Source: Prauserella rugosa (GTDB lineage: Bacteria > Actinomycetota > Actinomycetes > Mycobacteriales > Pseudonocardiaceae). From it: a DNA stretch of 64,000 bases. The notes under the pieces were generated by a model. The model saw only the letters and a program-made list of their open reading frames with translations, was not told where the DNA came from and ran no database searches. This document shows positions 47,484-56,050 of this stretch, piece by piece; position 1 is the first letter of the stretch; each line of letters starts with the position of its first letter. The translations under genes were made by a program, and so were the position numbers. The stretch spans positions 186,001 to 250,000 of the forward strand of contig NZ_JOIJ01000002.1 in assembly GCF_000719975.1 (NCBI RefSeq). The letters are read 5' to 3'.

Positions 47484-47667
47484 CACCGTACGTCAGCGCG
47501 CTCGGCATTCGGGCGGTTTTCCGCTTCCGCCGTATCCGCCGAACCGGCCGCGGTGCTGTCCGTCCGTTATGGATCCGCATACCCAGGGTGACGGGAATCG
47601 TCACCGAACCGTTGCGTGCAGATGCGGTGACCCAGACCTCCTTTCCGAAGAGTTCCCAGTTCACGGA

Positions 47668-47727
47668 CTTGCGATTGACTGATTGACCAGTTGAACCCTT
47701 GCGATTGCCGCAAGCGATTACTACGGT
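47668..47727 (+). promoter_or_regulatory. operator array and promoter of the carnitine-type operon
   Basis: CTTGCGATTG occurs at 47668-47677 and again at 47698-47707, exactly 30 bp apart. The second copy is half of an inverted repeat CTTGCG (47698-47703), ATTGC, CGCAAG (47709-47714). TTGCGA (47699-47704) is also a fair -35, 17 bp before TACGGT (47722-47727), a TAnnnT -10 that places transcription start near the ATG at 47736. The operator thus covers the promoter, fitting autoregulation by the double-HTH protein encoded directly downstream. Confidence 0.6.
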
Positions 47728-47735
47728 CCACCGTC

Positions 47736-48590
47736 ATGTCCGGAAGGGAAGAATTGCGTGACCGCGTCCGTGGGCTCCTGCCCGCGAGGCCGGGTGCGCA
47801 ACGGGAGTTCGCCGCGGCGATCGGTCTGGACGAGACGAAACTGTCCAAATCGCTCAAGGGAACCCGACGGTTCTCCCCGCACGAACTCGTCCGGATCGCC
47901 GAACATTCCGGTGTCACGGTGAACTGGCTGCTCAACGGCAGCGACGACGCCGCGACCGTCACGGCGGTGCCCGCCCCGTCGGCGAGCACCACACAGGACG
48001 GTCCCCAACCGGAGACCCGCAGAAGAATTCTGGAAACCGCGTGGGAACTCATCGCTGAACGCGGTTACCACCACGTGCGCATCGCCGACATCGCCAAGGC
48101 GTGCGGGCAGAGCACGGCGAGCATCCACTACCACTACCCCACCAAGCACGCCGTGCTCACCGAAGCGTTGCGCCGCAACGTGAAACTCGCCTTCGACCGT
48201 CAGGTCGCCGAACTGCACACGATCGACAACGCCTACGACCGCCTGCTGCGGCTGGTCGAACTGCAGCTGCCCACCGACGGGTTGCTGCGGGACGAATGGT
48301 CCGTGTGGCTCCAGGTCTGGAACGAGTGCGCGCTGAACCCCGACATGCGCGGACTCTACTGGGATTCCTACGACCGCTGGTTCCACACGATCGCCATGAC
48401 CATCCGGAGTGGACAGCAGCAGGGCGTGTTCGCCGAGCGGGACGCCGACGCGATCACCACCCAGCTCAGCGCACTCGTCGACGGGCTCGGTATCCAGGTA
48501 CTGACCGGGAAGCCGGGCAGTTCCGTCGAGGCGATGCGGGAGCACCTGAAGGACTTCATCGACCGCACCATCGTCCAAGAAGGACCGTGA
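47736..48590 (+). CDS. XRE-TetR double helix-turn-helix regulator
   Basis: A 284-residue protein with two DNA-binding domains. Residues 1-70 are XRE/Cro-like ([48 protein letters not shown]). After a Ser/Ala/Thr-rich linker a TetR domain starts at about 90: [48 protein letters not shown]; its C-terminal ligand domain ([20 protein letters not shown]) has several tryptophans. ATG 47736 is chosen from the promoter at -12; an upstream in-frame start at 47691 would lie in the operator. The regulator is the first gene of the operon, 4 bp before the BKACE gene, so it is autoregulated. Ligand unknown, possibly a carnitine pathway metabolite. Confidence 0.88.
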   Translation: MSGREELRDRVRGLLPARPGAQREFAAAIGLDETKLSKSLKGTRRFSPHELVRIAEHSGVTVNWLLNGSDDAATVTAVPAPSASTTQDGPQPETRRRILETAWELIAERGYHHVRIADIAKACGQSTASIHYHYPTKHAVLTEALRRNVKLAFDRQVAELHTIDNAYDRLLRLVELQLPTDGLLRDEWSVWLQVWNECALNPDMRGLYWDSYDRWFHTIAMTIRSGQQQGVFAERDADAITTQLSALVDGLGIQVLTGKPGSSVEAMREHLKDFIDRTIVQEGP

Positions 48591-48594
48591 ACAC

Positions 48595-49488
48595 ATGCAG
48601 GACAAGGTCATCATCACCTGCGCGCTGACCGGCGCGGGCGACACCGTCGGCAAGAGCGAACACGTTCCGGTGACCCCGGAGCAGATCGCCGCCGACGCCG
48701 TGGCCGCCGCCAATGCCGGTGCGGCCGTGGTGCACATCCACGTGCGCAACATCGAAACCGGGCAGGGTTCCCGCGAGGTCGCGCTCTACCGCGAGGTCGT
48801 CCGGCTCATCCGCGAGTCCGGAGTGGACGTCGTGGTGAACCTGACCGCGGGCATGGGCGGTGACCTCGTCATCGACCAGGAGGACCCGCTCAAGCCCGTC
48901 GACGGCACCGACCTGGTGAACGCCCAGGACCGCCTTCCCCACGTCGAGGAACTGCTGCCCGACATCTGCACCCTCGACTGCGGGTCGCTGAACTTCGGGG
49001 AGGGCAGCCAGCTCTACATCTCCACACCGGACATGCTGCGCGCCGGTTCGAAGCGCATCCAGGAACTGGGCGTCAAGCCGGAACTGGAGATCTTCGACAC
49101 CGGCCAGTTGTGGTTCGCCACGAAGATGATCGAGGAAGGCCTGATCGACGCCCCGCCGCTGTTCCAGCTGTGCATGGGCATCCCGTACGGCGCGCCCGCC
49201 AACCCGGAACTGCTCCAGACGATGGTCAACATGCTGCCCGAGGGTGCGCAGTGGGCGTCGTTCGCGATCGGCCGCAACCAGCTGCCGTGGGTCGCGCACT
49301 CGGCACTGCTCGGCGGGCACGTGCGGGTCGGACTCGAGGACAACCTGTACCTGGCCAAGGGCGTCAAGGCCACCAACGCCCAGCTCGTCGAGCGCGCGGT
49401 GTCCGTCGTGGAGGGACTCGGCGGCACCATCGCCGAGCCCGACGACGCCCGCCGCATCCTGAACCTGAAGGGACACACCGGTGCCTGA
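48595..49488 (+). CDS. cdhC: BKACE enzyme, probable 3-dehydrocarnitine:acetyl-CoA cleavage (CdhC-like)
   Basis: A 297-residue beta-keto acid cleavage enzyme (DUF849 family, like Kce). The zinc ligands are H47 and H49 in AVVHIHVRN, and the conserved Glu in [35 protein letters not shown] and [15 protein letters not shown] are family blocks. BKACE enzymes condense a beta-keto acid with acetyl-CoA, releasing acetoacetate and a new acyl-CoA; for 3-dehydrocarnitine the products are betainyl-CoA and acetoacetate. The neighbouring CDH and thioesterase genes in the order C-A-B match the cdhCAB genes of Pseudomonas aeruginosa, which supports this substrate. ATG 48595 after AAGGA; overlaps the next gene by 8 bp. 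Confidence 0.8.
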   Translation: MQDKVIITCALTGAGDTVGKSEHVPVTPEQIAADAVAAANAGAAVVHIHVRNIETGQGSREVALYREVVRLIRESGVDVVVNLTAGMGGDLVIDQEDPLKPVDGTDLVNAQDRLPHVEELLPDICTLDCGSLNFGEGSQLYISTPDMLRAGSKRIQELGVKPELEIFDTGQLWFATKMIEEGLIDAPPLFQLCMGIPYGAPANPELLQTMVNMLPEGAQWASFAIGRNQLPWVAHSALLGGHVRVGLEDNLYLAKGVKATNAQLVERAVSVVEGLGGTIAEPDDARRILNLKGHTGA

Positions 49489-50434
49489 ACCCCACGACAT
49501 CCGCACGGTCGCGTGCATCGGCGCCGGCGTCATCGGCGGCGGCTGGGCCGCCCACTTCCTCGCCCGCGGATACCGGGTGCGGGCGTGGGATCCCGCGCCC
49601 GACGCCGAGGCGAAGCTGCGCCGCATCGTCGACGGCGCCTGGCCTGCCCTGACCGAGCTCGGACTCGCCGACGGCGCGTCGCCCGACAACCTCACCGTGC
49701 TGCCGACCCTCGCCGAGGCCGTCGACGGCGCCGGGTTCGTCCAGGAGAGCGCCCCGGAGGACCTGGAGCTCAAGCGCGCGCTCCTGGCCGACATCGACGC
49801 CGTCACCCCGGCCGAGGTGATCATCGCCTCGTCCACCTCGGGCTTTCCCGTGACCGACATGGCCACCGTGGCCGCCAACCCCGGTCGCCTCGTCGTCGGC
49901 CACCCGTTCAACCCGCCGTACCTCATCCCCCTGGTCGAGGTCGTCGGCGGCGAGAAGAGCGAGCAATGGGCCGTCGAACAGGCGAGTGCGTTCTACCGCC
50001 ACGTGGGCAAGTCGGTCATCACCATGGACCGCGAACTGCCCGGCTTCATCGCCAACCGTCTGCAGGAGGCCCTGTGGCGCGAGGCCCTGCACATGGTCGC
50101 CGAGGGCGAGGCCACCGTCGAGCAGATCGACACCGCGATCACCGACGGGCCCGGCCTGCGCTGGCCGGTGCACGGACCGTGCCTGACGTTCCACCTCGCG
50201 GGTGGCGAAGGCGGCATGGCGCACATGCTCGACCACTTCGGACCGTCCCTCGAGGCGCCGTGGACGCGGTTGACCGCACCCGAACTGACCTCGCAGCTGC
50301 GCGACGACATGGTCTCCGGATGTGACGAGGAGGCCGACGGCCGCAGCATCGCAGAACTGGTCGCCGAGCGCGACCGCGCCGTCATCGCCGTCCAACGGGC
50401 GGTCGCCGAGGCCCGCGGGGGCGCCCGTGGGTGA
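49481..50434 (+). CDS. cdhA: L-carnitine dehydrogenase-like 3-hydroxyacyl-type dehydrogenase (CdhA-like)
   Basis: A 317-residue NAD-dependent dehydrogenase of the 3-hydroxyacyl-CoA dehydrogenase fold, close to the 321 residues of pseudomonad L-carnitine dehydrogenase. Rossmann motif [18 protein letters not shown]; catalytic region [12 protein letters not shown] (Ser), [18 protein letters not shown] (His, then Pro/Tyr) and [19 protein letters not shown] (Asn). The SSTSG and HPFNPPYL(I/M)PLVE motifs are those of carnitine 3-dehydrogenases. It would oxidise L-carnitine to 3-dehydrocarnitine, the substrate of the upstream BKACE. GTG 49481 overlaps the BKACE stop, and the stop overlaps the thioesterase start; in other bacteria this enzyme is often fused to that thioesterase. 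Confidence 0.8.
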   Translation: MPEPHDIRTVACIGAGVIGGGWAAHFLARGYRVRAWDPAPDAEAKLRRIVDGAWPALTELGLADGASPDNLTVLPTLAEAVDGAGFVQESAPEDLELKRALLADIDAVTPAEVIIASSTSGFPVTDMATVAANPGRLVVGHPFNPPYLIPLVEVVGGEKSEQWAVEQASAFYRHVGKSVITMDRELPGFIANRLQEALWREALHMVAEGEATVEQIDTAITDGPGLRWPVHGPCLTFHLAGGEGGMAHMLDHFGPSLEAPWTRLTAPELTSQLRDDMVSGCDEEADGRSIAELVAERDRAVIAVQRAVAEARGGARG

Positions 50435-50864
50435 ATTCCTGGAGTACCGCGACCGGGTCCGTCCGGAGTGGATCGATTACAACGGCCACCTTTCCGAGCC
50501 GTTCTACGTGATGGTGTTCGGGTTCGCCACGACGAACCTGATGGACCGAGTGGGCCTGGACGAGGCCTACCGCGCCGAGACCGGGTGTTCGCTCTACACC
50601 GTCGAGGCGCACGTACGTTATGTCGCCGAGGTCGGCCCGGACGCCGACCTGCACGTCACCACGTTCGCGCTGTCGGTCGGCGCGAAGAAGGTGTGGCTGT
50701 GCCACGAACTTCGCGTCGACGACGAGGTCGTGGCCACTGAAGAGCTGATGGCGATCCACGTCTCCGGGTCGCGGGCGGCACCGTTCCCCGACCACGTGGC
50801 CGACAAGCTGCGTCGCTTGCTGCGCCCGGCACCGGAGTACGCCGGAAGATCGATCGGCGCCTGA
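50427..50864 (+). CDS. cdhB: hot-dog thioesterase, probable betainyl-CoA thioesterase (CdhB-like)
   Basis: A 145-residue 4HBT-type thioesterase: VRPEWIDYNGHLSEPFYVMV with the catalytic Asp/Asn-Gly-His, then GFATTNLMDRVGL, SLYTVEAHVRYVAEV and a short C-terminal half. The N-terminal sequence matches the thioesterase domain that is fused to carnitine dehydrogenase in several proteobacteria. Hydrolysing betainyl-CoA would yield glycine betaine, completing the conversion of carnitine. GTG 50427 overlaps the dehydrogenase by 8 bp; translation is coupled. Alternative substrates are possible for an isolated hot-dog protein, but the context is specific. Confidence 0.78.
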   Translation: MGEFLEYRDRVRPEWIDYNGHLSEPFYVMVFGFATTNLMDRVGLDEAYRAETGCSLYTVEAHVRYVAEVGPDADLHVTTFALSVGAKKVWLCHELRVDDEVVATEELMAIHVSGSRAAPFPDHVADKLRRLLRPAPEYAGRSIGA

Positions 50865-50992
50865 GACGTGTTCCGGCGGTGGCGGACAGCCCCCAGACCC
50901 GTCACCGCCGGAACCGACCACCGGCGCGCGTACCCGCGCCGGACACGCCGAGACGATCCGCCGTCCCTGTCCCCTATCGGAAGCTCGACTCC

Positions 50993-52579
50993 ATGTCGTC
51001 GTCTAGTCATTCCCCATCCGTTCATTCTCGCAATGCGAAGATTTCGCGCAGGACTCTTCTGCTGGGCGGTGCCGCGCTCGCGGGCAGCGTGCCGTTCCTG
51101 TCTGCCTGCGGCGGGCGCACCAGCGCCGCCGAGAGCCCCGCTGGTCCGCCGAAGCGCGGCGGGACCCTCCGCGTCGGCGTCACCGGCGGCGGTGCCTCCG
51201 ACACCCTCGACCCGCACTCCCCGGTCGCCAGTCCCGACATCGCGCGGGTGCGCAACCTCTACGAGCCGCTCGTCGACCGGGACGCCGAGTACGAGATGGA
51301 ATATCTCGTCGCCGAGCGTCTCGAGCCCTCCCCCGATGCCAGAACGTGGACGGCGACGATCCGCGACGGCATCCGGTTCCACGACGGCAGGCCCGTCACG
51401 CCCGACGACGTGGTCGCGACGTTCGCCCGGATCATGGATCCCGACGACCCGAAGTCCGGCGCCGCGAGTCTGTCCATGTTGGACCGTGTGGTACCGAAGG
51501 GGGATCGTCAGGTCGAGTTCCACCTGAACGAGGCCTCGGCGGTGTTCGACGACTACCTCGGCCAGTACTCGCTCGGCATCGTCCCCGCCGACTTCGACCT
51601 CGACGATCCGATCGGGACCGGCCCGTTCCGCGCACGCGAGTTCACACCGGGCCTGCAGAGCCGGTTCGTGCGCAACCCCCATTACTGGCGGCCCGACCGG
51701 CCGTATCTGGACGAGCTGGTGCTCATCAACTTCACCGAGGACGACGCGCGCATCAACGCGCTGCTGGCGTCCCAGGTGGACGCGATCGACCAGGTTCCGG
51801 TCTCCCTGGTCGAGGTGCTGCGCAGCGACGAGCGTATGCGCATCCTCTCGTCCGAGACCGGCACCTGGCTGCCGTTCACGATGCGGGTCGACCGTCCGCC
51901 GTTCGACGACGTCCGGGTCCGCCAGGCGATGCGGCTCATCGTCGACCGGGAGCAGATGATCAACCAGGTGCTGTCGGGCCAGGGCCGGATCGGCAACGAC
52001 CTCTACGCCCCGTTCGACCCGGCCTACGCCGCCGAACTGCCCCAGCGCAGGCAGAACATCGCCGAGGCCCGCAGACTGCTAGCCGAGGCAGGGCAGTCGA
52101 ACCTCACCGTCGAGCTCGTGACCGCGCCGATCCAGGCCGGAGCCGTCGAAGCCGCCCAGGTGTTCCAGCAGCAGGCGAAGGCGGCCGGGGTGAACGTCGT
52201 GCTCAACCGCGTCGACACCACCACGTTCTACGGCGACAACTACCTGAAGTGGGATTTCGCCCAGGACTTCTGGTACACGCGCAACTACCTGCCGCAGGCC
52301 TCCAACGGGTCCCTTCCGGACTCTCCCTACAACGAGACCCACTGGCAGGACCCGGAGTATCTCGACCTCGTCGCCCGTGCCCGCTCCACGACCGACGAGC
52401 GCGAGCGGACGCGACTGCTCAAACAGGCGCAACGCATCGAGTACGAACGTGGCGGGCTGATCGTCTGGGGTTTCATGAACCAGGTGGATGCCTACCAGGT
52501 CTACGTCGCCGGGCTCGTCCCGGACCGTACGGGCCTGCCGCTGTCCGGATATTCGTTCGACCGCGTCTGGCTCGGCTGA
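50993..52579 (+). CDS. peptide-type ABC importer, substrate-binding lipoprotein
   Basis: A 528-residue class-C (DppA/OppA-like) binding protein. The signal has a twin-arginine motif (ISRRTLLLGGAALAGSVPFL) and the lipobox LSAC followed by GG, so it is a Tat-exported lipoprotein. Domain blocks: GGTLRVGVTGGG, LYEPLVDRDAEYEME, FRDG-like RDGIRFHDGRPVTPDDV, DDPIGTGPFRAREFTPG, DDVRVRQAMRLIVDREQMI. The C-terminal lobe has an aromatic-rich stretch at about 412-432 (DNYLKWDFAQDFWYTRNYLP). Binds the imported solute outside the membrane; the solute is inferred to be carnitine or an acylcarnitine rather than a peptide. Start 50993 gives the best signal peptide; 128 bp separate it from the thioesterase. 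Confidence 0.85.
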   Translation: MSSSSHSPSVHSRNAKISRRTLLLGGAALAGSVPFLSACGGRTSAAESPAGPPKRGGTLRVGVTGGGASDTLDPHSPVASPDIARVRNLYEPLVDRDAEYEMEYLVAERLEPSPDARTWTATIRDGIRFHDGRPVTPDDVVATFARIMDPDDPKSGAASLSMLDRVVPKGDRQVEFHLNEASAVFDDYLGQYSLGIVPADFDLDDPIGTGPFRAREFTPGLQSRFVRNPHYWRPDRPYLDELVLINFTEDDARINALLASQVDAIDQVPVSLVEVLRSDERMRILSSETGTWLPFTMRVDRPPFDDVRVRQAMRLIVDREQMINQVLSGQGRIGNDLYAPFDPAYAAELPQRRQNIAEARRLLAEAGQSNLTVELVTAPIQAGAVEAAQVFQQQAKAAGVNVVLNRVDTTTFYGDNYLKWDFAQDFWYTRNYLPQASNGSLPDSPYNETHWQDPEYLDLVARARSTTDERERTRLLKQAQRIEYERGGLIVWGFMNQVDAYQVYVAGLVPDRTGLPLSGYSFDRVWLG

Positions 52580-52594
52580 GGAGGTGAGTGTCTC

Positions 52595-53551
52595 GTGTTC
52601 CGTCTGATTCTGCGCAGGCTTGCGGTGAGTGTCGTCGTGCTGTGGGTCGTGTCGCTCCTGGTGTTCGTCGCGACCCTGCTGCTGCCCGGCGACCCCGCCC
52701 GCGCCATCCTCGGCCAGCAGGCCACCCCCGACCGCATCGCGGCGCTCAACGCACAGCTGGGCCTCGACGCTCCGGTGTGGCAGCGCTACGTCGACTGGCT
52801 CGGCGGCCTGTTCACCGGTGACCTCGGTGTCTCGGCCGCGAGCCAGGGACCGGTGACGGAGCTGCTCGGCGAACGCATCGGGGCGTCCCTGGTGCTGCTG
52901 GTGGTGGCCGCCGTCGTGAGCACCGTGATCGGCCTCGCGCTCGGCACCTGGTCGGCGCTGCGGCGCGGCCGCGCCGCCGACCACACCGTCTCGGCGCTGA
53001 GCCTGGTCGTGGCCGCGCTGCCCGAGTTCGTCATCGGTGTCGCACTGATCGTGCTGCTGTCGACGACCGTGTTCCCGGTCCTGCCGTCGGTGACCCTCGC
53101 CCCACCCGGCGAGCCCGTGTGGTCGCAGCCGAGTCAGCTCGTGCTGCCGATCATCACGCTGTGCCTCGTCGTCACGCCGTACATCACCCGCATGATGCGC
53201 GCGACGATGGGCGAGGTCCTCGACAGCGGCTACGTGGAGATGGCGCGGCTGAAGGGCCTTCCCGAGCGCGTGGTGATCACTCGCCACGCCGTTCCGCACG
53301 CGATCGGCCCGGTCGCCCAGGTGATCGCACTGCAGTTGGCCTGGCTCGCCGGTGGCGTGGTCGTGGTGGAGTTCCTGTTCCGCTACCCCGGCATCGGGCA
53401 GGCCCTCATCGACGCCGTCAACAACCGGGACGTCGCGGTCGTCCAGGCGATCACGTTGCTCATCGCGGCGGTCTACATCGTCGTGAACCTGATCGCCGAC
53501 GTCGTCGGCATCATGACCAACCCCAAACTGCGCGCCGAGGTGACCAGGTGA
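52595..53551 (+). CDS. peptide-type ABC importer, permease 1 (DppB-like)
   Basis: A 318-residue permease with six membrane helices: N-terminal LAVSVVVLWVVSLLVFVATL, LPGDPARAILGQQATPDRIA loop, then LVLLVVAAVVSTVIGLALG, SLVVAALPEFVIGVALIVLL, LPIITLCLVVTPYITRMMRA, LAWLAGGVVVVEFLFRYPGI and ITLLIAAVYIVVNLIAD. The EAA loop lies around ARLKGLPERVVITRHAVPHA, which contacts the ATPase. GTG at 52595, 15 bp after the binding-protein stop. Forms a heterodimer with the next gene product. Complete. Confidence 0.9.
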   Translation: MFRLILRRLAVSVVVLWVVSLLVFVATLLLPGDPARAILGQQATPDRIAALNAQLGLDAPVWQRYVDWLGGLFTGDLGVSAASQGPVTELLGERIGASLVLLVVAAVVSTVIGLALGTWSALRRGRAADHTVSALSLVVAALPEFVIGVALIVLLSTTVFPVLPSVTLAPPGEPVWSQPSQLVLPIITLCLVVTPYITRMMRATMGEVLDSGYVEMARLKGLPERVVITRHAVPHAIGPVAQVIALQLAWLAGGVVVVEFLFRYPGIGQALIDAVNNRDVAVVQAITLLIAAVYIVVNLIADVVGIMTNPKLRAEVTR

Positions 53552-54411
53552 ACCCCATGCAGAAGCAGCCCTCGCTGCTGCGCAGGGCACTGTCCCTGCC
53601 CCAGGCCAGGATCGGGCTCGTCCTGACGGGAGTCGTCATCGTGCTCGCCGTGGGCGGCGCGCTGTTCGGGTCCCTCCTCACCGGACACGACCCGACCGAG
53701 TTCGTCGGCAAGCCGTTCCACTCCGACGGGGCCGCCGGCACCGACGGGCTCGGCCGCGACGTGCTCACGCGCTTCCTCGCGGGCGGTCTGACGCTCCTGG
53801 TCTACGCCGTCCTCGCGACCGCGCTCGGTGTCGTGCTGGGTGCCCTGCTCGGCATGCTCGCCGGCTACAGCGGCGGCTGGCTCGACTCGGTGATCATGCG
53901 CGGCAGCGACGTGCTGCTGTCGTTCCCCCAGCTGGTCTTCGCACTGCTGGCCATCGCGATGATCGGCCCGAAGGGCTGGCTGCTGGTGCTGGTCATCGGC
54001 ATCACGCACGCACCGCGCGTAGCACGCGTTGCGCGACAGTCCACAGTGGCCGTCAAGGACGCCGATTTCGTCCGCGCCGCCCGCATGTACGCCCTGCCCC
54101 GCCGCCGCATCCTCGTCGGCGAGGTGCTGCCCAACATCACCGGGCCGCTCATGGTCGAGCTGGGACTGCGGCTGACCTACTCGATCGGCTACGTCGCCTC
54201 GCTGTCGTTCCTCGGCCTCGGCATCCAGCCGCCCACCGCGGACTGGGGACTGATGATCAACGAGAACCGCATCGCGCTCGTCGTCGAGCCATGGGGGGTG
54301 CTGCTTCCGGTGGTGGCCATCGCCGTCCTCACCGTCGGCACCAACCTCATCACCGACTCCCTCGCCTCCGCCGCGGCGGGCCGGGGACGCACGAAGGAGG
54401 TCCCGGCATGA
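53548..54411 (+). CDS. peptide-type ABC importer, permease 2 (DppC-like)
   Basis: A 287-residue permease; GTG 53548 overlaps the first permease stop, with ATG 53557 as alternative. Helices: IGLVLTGVVIVLAVGGALFG, LLVYAVLATALGVVLGALLG, LVFALLAIAMIGPKGWLLVL and PWGVLLPVVAIAVLTVGTNL. The DppC hallmark GTDGLGRDVLTRFLAGG follows the first periplasmic loop, and AARMYALPRRRILVGEVLPN is the EAA loop. It ends 4 nt into the ATPase gene (ATGA). Normal length for the family. Confidence 0.9.
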   Translation: MNPMQKQPSLLRRALSLPQARIGLVLTGVVIVLAVGGALFGSLLTGHDPTEFVGKPFHSDGAAGTDGLGRDVLTRFLAGGLTLLVYAVLATALGVVLGALLGMLAGYSGGWLDSVIMRGSDVLLSFPQLVFALLAIAMIGPKGWLLVLVIGITHAPRVARVARQSTVAVKDADFVRAARMYALPRRRILVGEVLPNITGPLMVELGLRLTYSIGYVASLSFLGLGIQPPTADWGLMINENRIALVVEPWGVLLPVVAIAVLTVGTNLITDSLASAAAGRGRTKEVPA

Positions 54412-56048
54412 CGACCCAGGTCGCCGTCACCCACGCACTCGTCGTCGACGACCTGCGCGTCGACACCACCGGTGGACAGCCCGTCCTGCGCGGGGTGTCC
54501 TACGACATCGCCCCCGGCGAGGTCCTCGCGCTCGTCGGCGAGTCCGGATCGGGCAAGACGACGGCGGGACTCGCCGCCCTGGGCCACTTCCGCCGTGGTC
54601 TCACCCCGACCGGCGGCACGATCACGGCCACCGGCCACGACGGCACCGCGATGCCGGTACTGGACCTCGACGACCGCGCGCGGCGCGCCCTCCGCGGCCG
54701 CACCGTGGCCTACATCCCCCAGGACCCCGCCGCCTCGCTCAACCCGGCGCTGCGTATCGGCAGGCAGATCGGCGAGGTGCTCGAGACGCACGGCTACGGC
54801 GCCTCCGACGACGAGCGCGAGGCACGGGTCGCCGAGGTCCTGCGCGAGGTGGGCCTGCCCGGCGAGGAGGAGTACCGGCGCCGCTATCCCCACCAGCTCT
54901 CCGGCGGACAGCAGCAGCGCGTCGGCATCGCGATGGCCTTCGCGTGCCGGCCCGGCGTGGTCGTGCTCGACGAGCCGACCACCGGCCTCGACGTCACCAC
55001 CCAGACCCTCGTGCTCACCACGGTCGCCCGGCTCACCGCCGAGCACGCCACGGCGGCGCTGTACATCACGCACGACCTGGCCGTCGTCGCCACCATCGCC
55101 GACCGGGTGGCGGTGCTACGTGGCGGCGAGGTCGTCGAATCGGGGACGGTGGACGAGGTGCTGCGCAGCCCCGCGCACGCCTACACACGGGAACTCGTCG
55201 ACGCCGTACCGCACCTCGACGGCCCCAGCACCGACGGCAGCGACGACACCGACAGCAGGGACAGCAGGGACGGCACCGACGGCACGGCTCCGGACACCCG
55301 TGCCGTGCTGTCGGTGCGCGAGCTGTCGGTCTCCTACGGCGAGCACCGCGTGCTCCACGACGTCTCGCTCGACGTGCAGGCGGGCGAGTGCCTGATGCTG
55401 CTCGGCGAGTCCGGATCGGGCAAGACGACGCTGTCGCAGTGCATCGCCGGGCTCAACGACCGGCACACCGGCGCGGTGGCACTGTCGGGCCACGAGTTGG
55501 CGCGTTCGACGGCCGCGCGTACCGCGGAGCAGCTGCGGTCGGTGCAGTACGTGTTCCAGAGCCCGTACTCCTCGCTCAACCCCCGCAAGACGATCGCCCA
55601 GTCCGTCGAGTTGCCGCTGCGCACGCTCACCGATCTGGACCGCGACCAGCGCCGCGAGCGCGTGCACACCACGCTCGAGCGGGTCCGGCTCGATCCGGAG
55701 CTGGGCGGGCGGTTGCCCGATCAGCTCTCCGGCGGGCAGCGGCAGCGCGCCGCGATCGCACGAGCCCTGGTCACCACACCCGACGTGCTGCTGTGCGACG
55801 AGGTGACGTCGGCGCTCGACGTCTCGGTGCAGGCCACGATCATCGAGCTGCTCTGCGAGCTCAGAGCGGAACTCGGTACCGCGATGCTGTTCGTCACGCA
55901 CAACATCGCACTCGCCCGCCACGTCGCCGACCGCATCGCGGTGCTGCGCGGCGGCGAGGTCGTCGAGTCGGGGCCGGTCGACGACGTGCTCACCGCGCCG
56001 TCGCACGAGTACACCCGTCAGCTGCTCGACAACACACCCAGGATGTGA
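54408..56048 (+). CDS. peptide-type ABC importer, fused double ATPase (DppD-DppF)
   Basis: A 546-residue protein joining the two ATPases that are separate in E. coli. Each half has Walker A GESGSGKTT, Q-loop (IPQDPAASLNP; FQSPYSSLNPRKTI), signature (LSGGQQQR; LSGGQRQR), Walker B (VVVLDEPTTGLD; VLLCDEVTSALD) and switch His (ITHDLAVV; VTHNIALA). The second Walker B ends DEVTSALD, as in DppF/OppF. Halves are linked by an Asp/Ser/Thr-rich segment (about 275-300). The iron-sulphur-type cysteine cluster found at the end of some Opp ATPases is absent. Completes the importer with the preceding three genes. Confidence 0.92.
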   Translation: MTTQVAVTHALVVDDLRVDTTGGQPVLRGVSYDIAPGEVLALVGESGSGKTTAGLAALGHFRRGLTPTGGTITATGHDGTAMPVLDLDDRARRALRGRTVAYIPQDPAASLNPALRIGRQIGEVLETHGYGASDDEREARVAEVLREVGLPGEEEYRRRYPHQLSGGQQQRVGIAMAFACRPGVVVLDEPTTGLDVTTQTLVLTTVARLTAEHATAALYITHDLAVVATIADRVAVLRGGEVVESGTVDEVLRSPAHAYTRELVDAVPHLDGPSTDGSDDTDSRDSRDGTDGTAPDTRAVLSVRELSVSYGEHRVLHDVSLDVQAGECLMLLGESGSGKTTLSQCIAGLNDRHTGAVALSGHELARSTAARTAEQLRSVQYVFQSPYSSLNPRKTIAQSVELPLRTLTDLDRDQRRERVHTTLERVRLDPELGGRLPDQLSGGQRQRAAIARALVTTPDVLLCDEVTSALDVSVQATIIELLCELRAELGTAMLFVTHNIALARHVADRIAVLRGGEVVESGPVDDVLTAPSHEYTRQLLDNTPRM

Positions 56049-56050
56049 CG

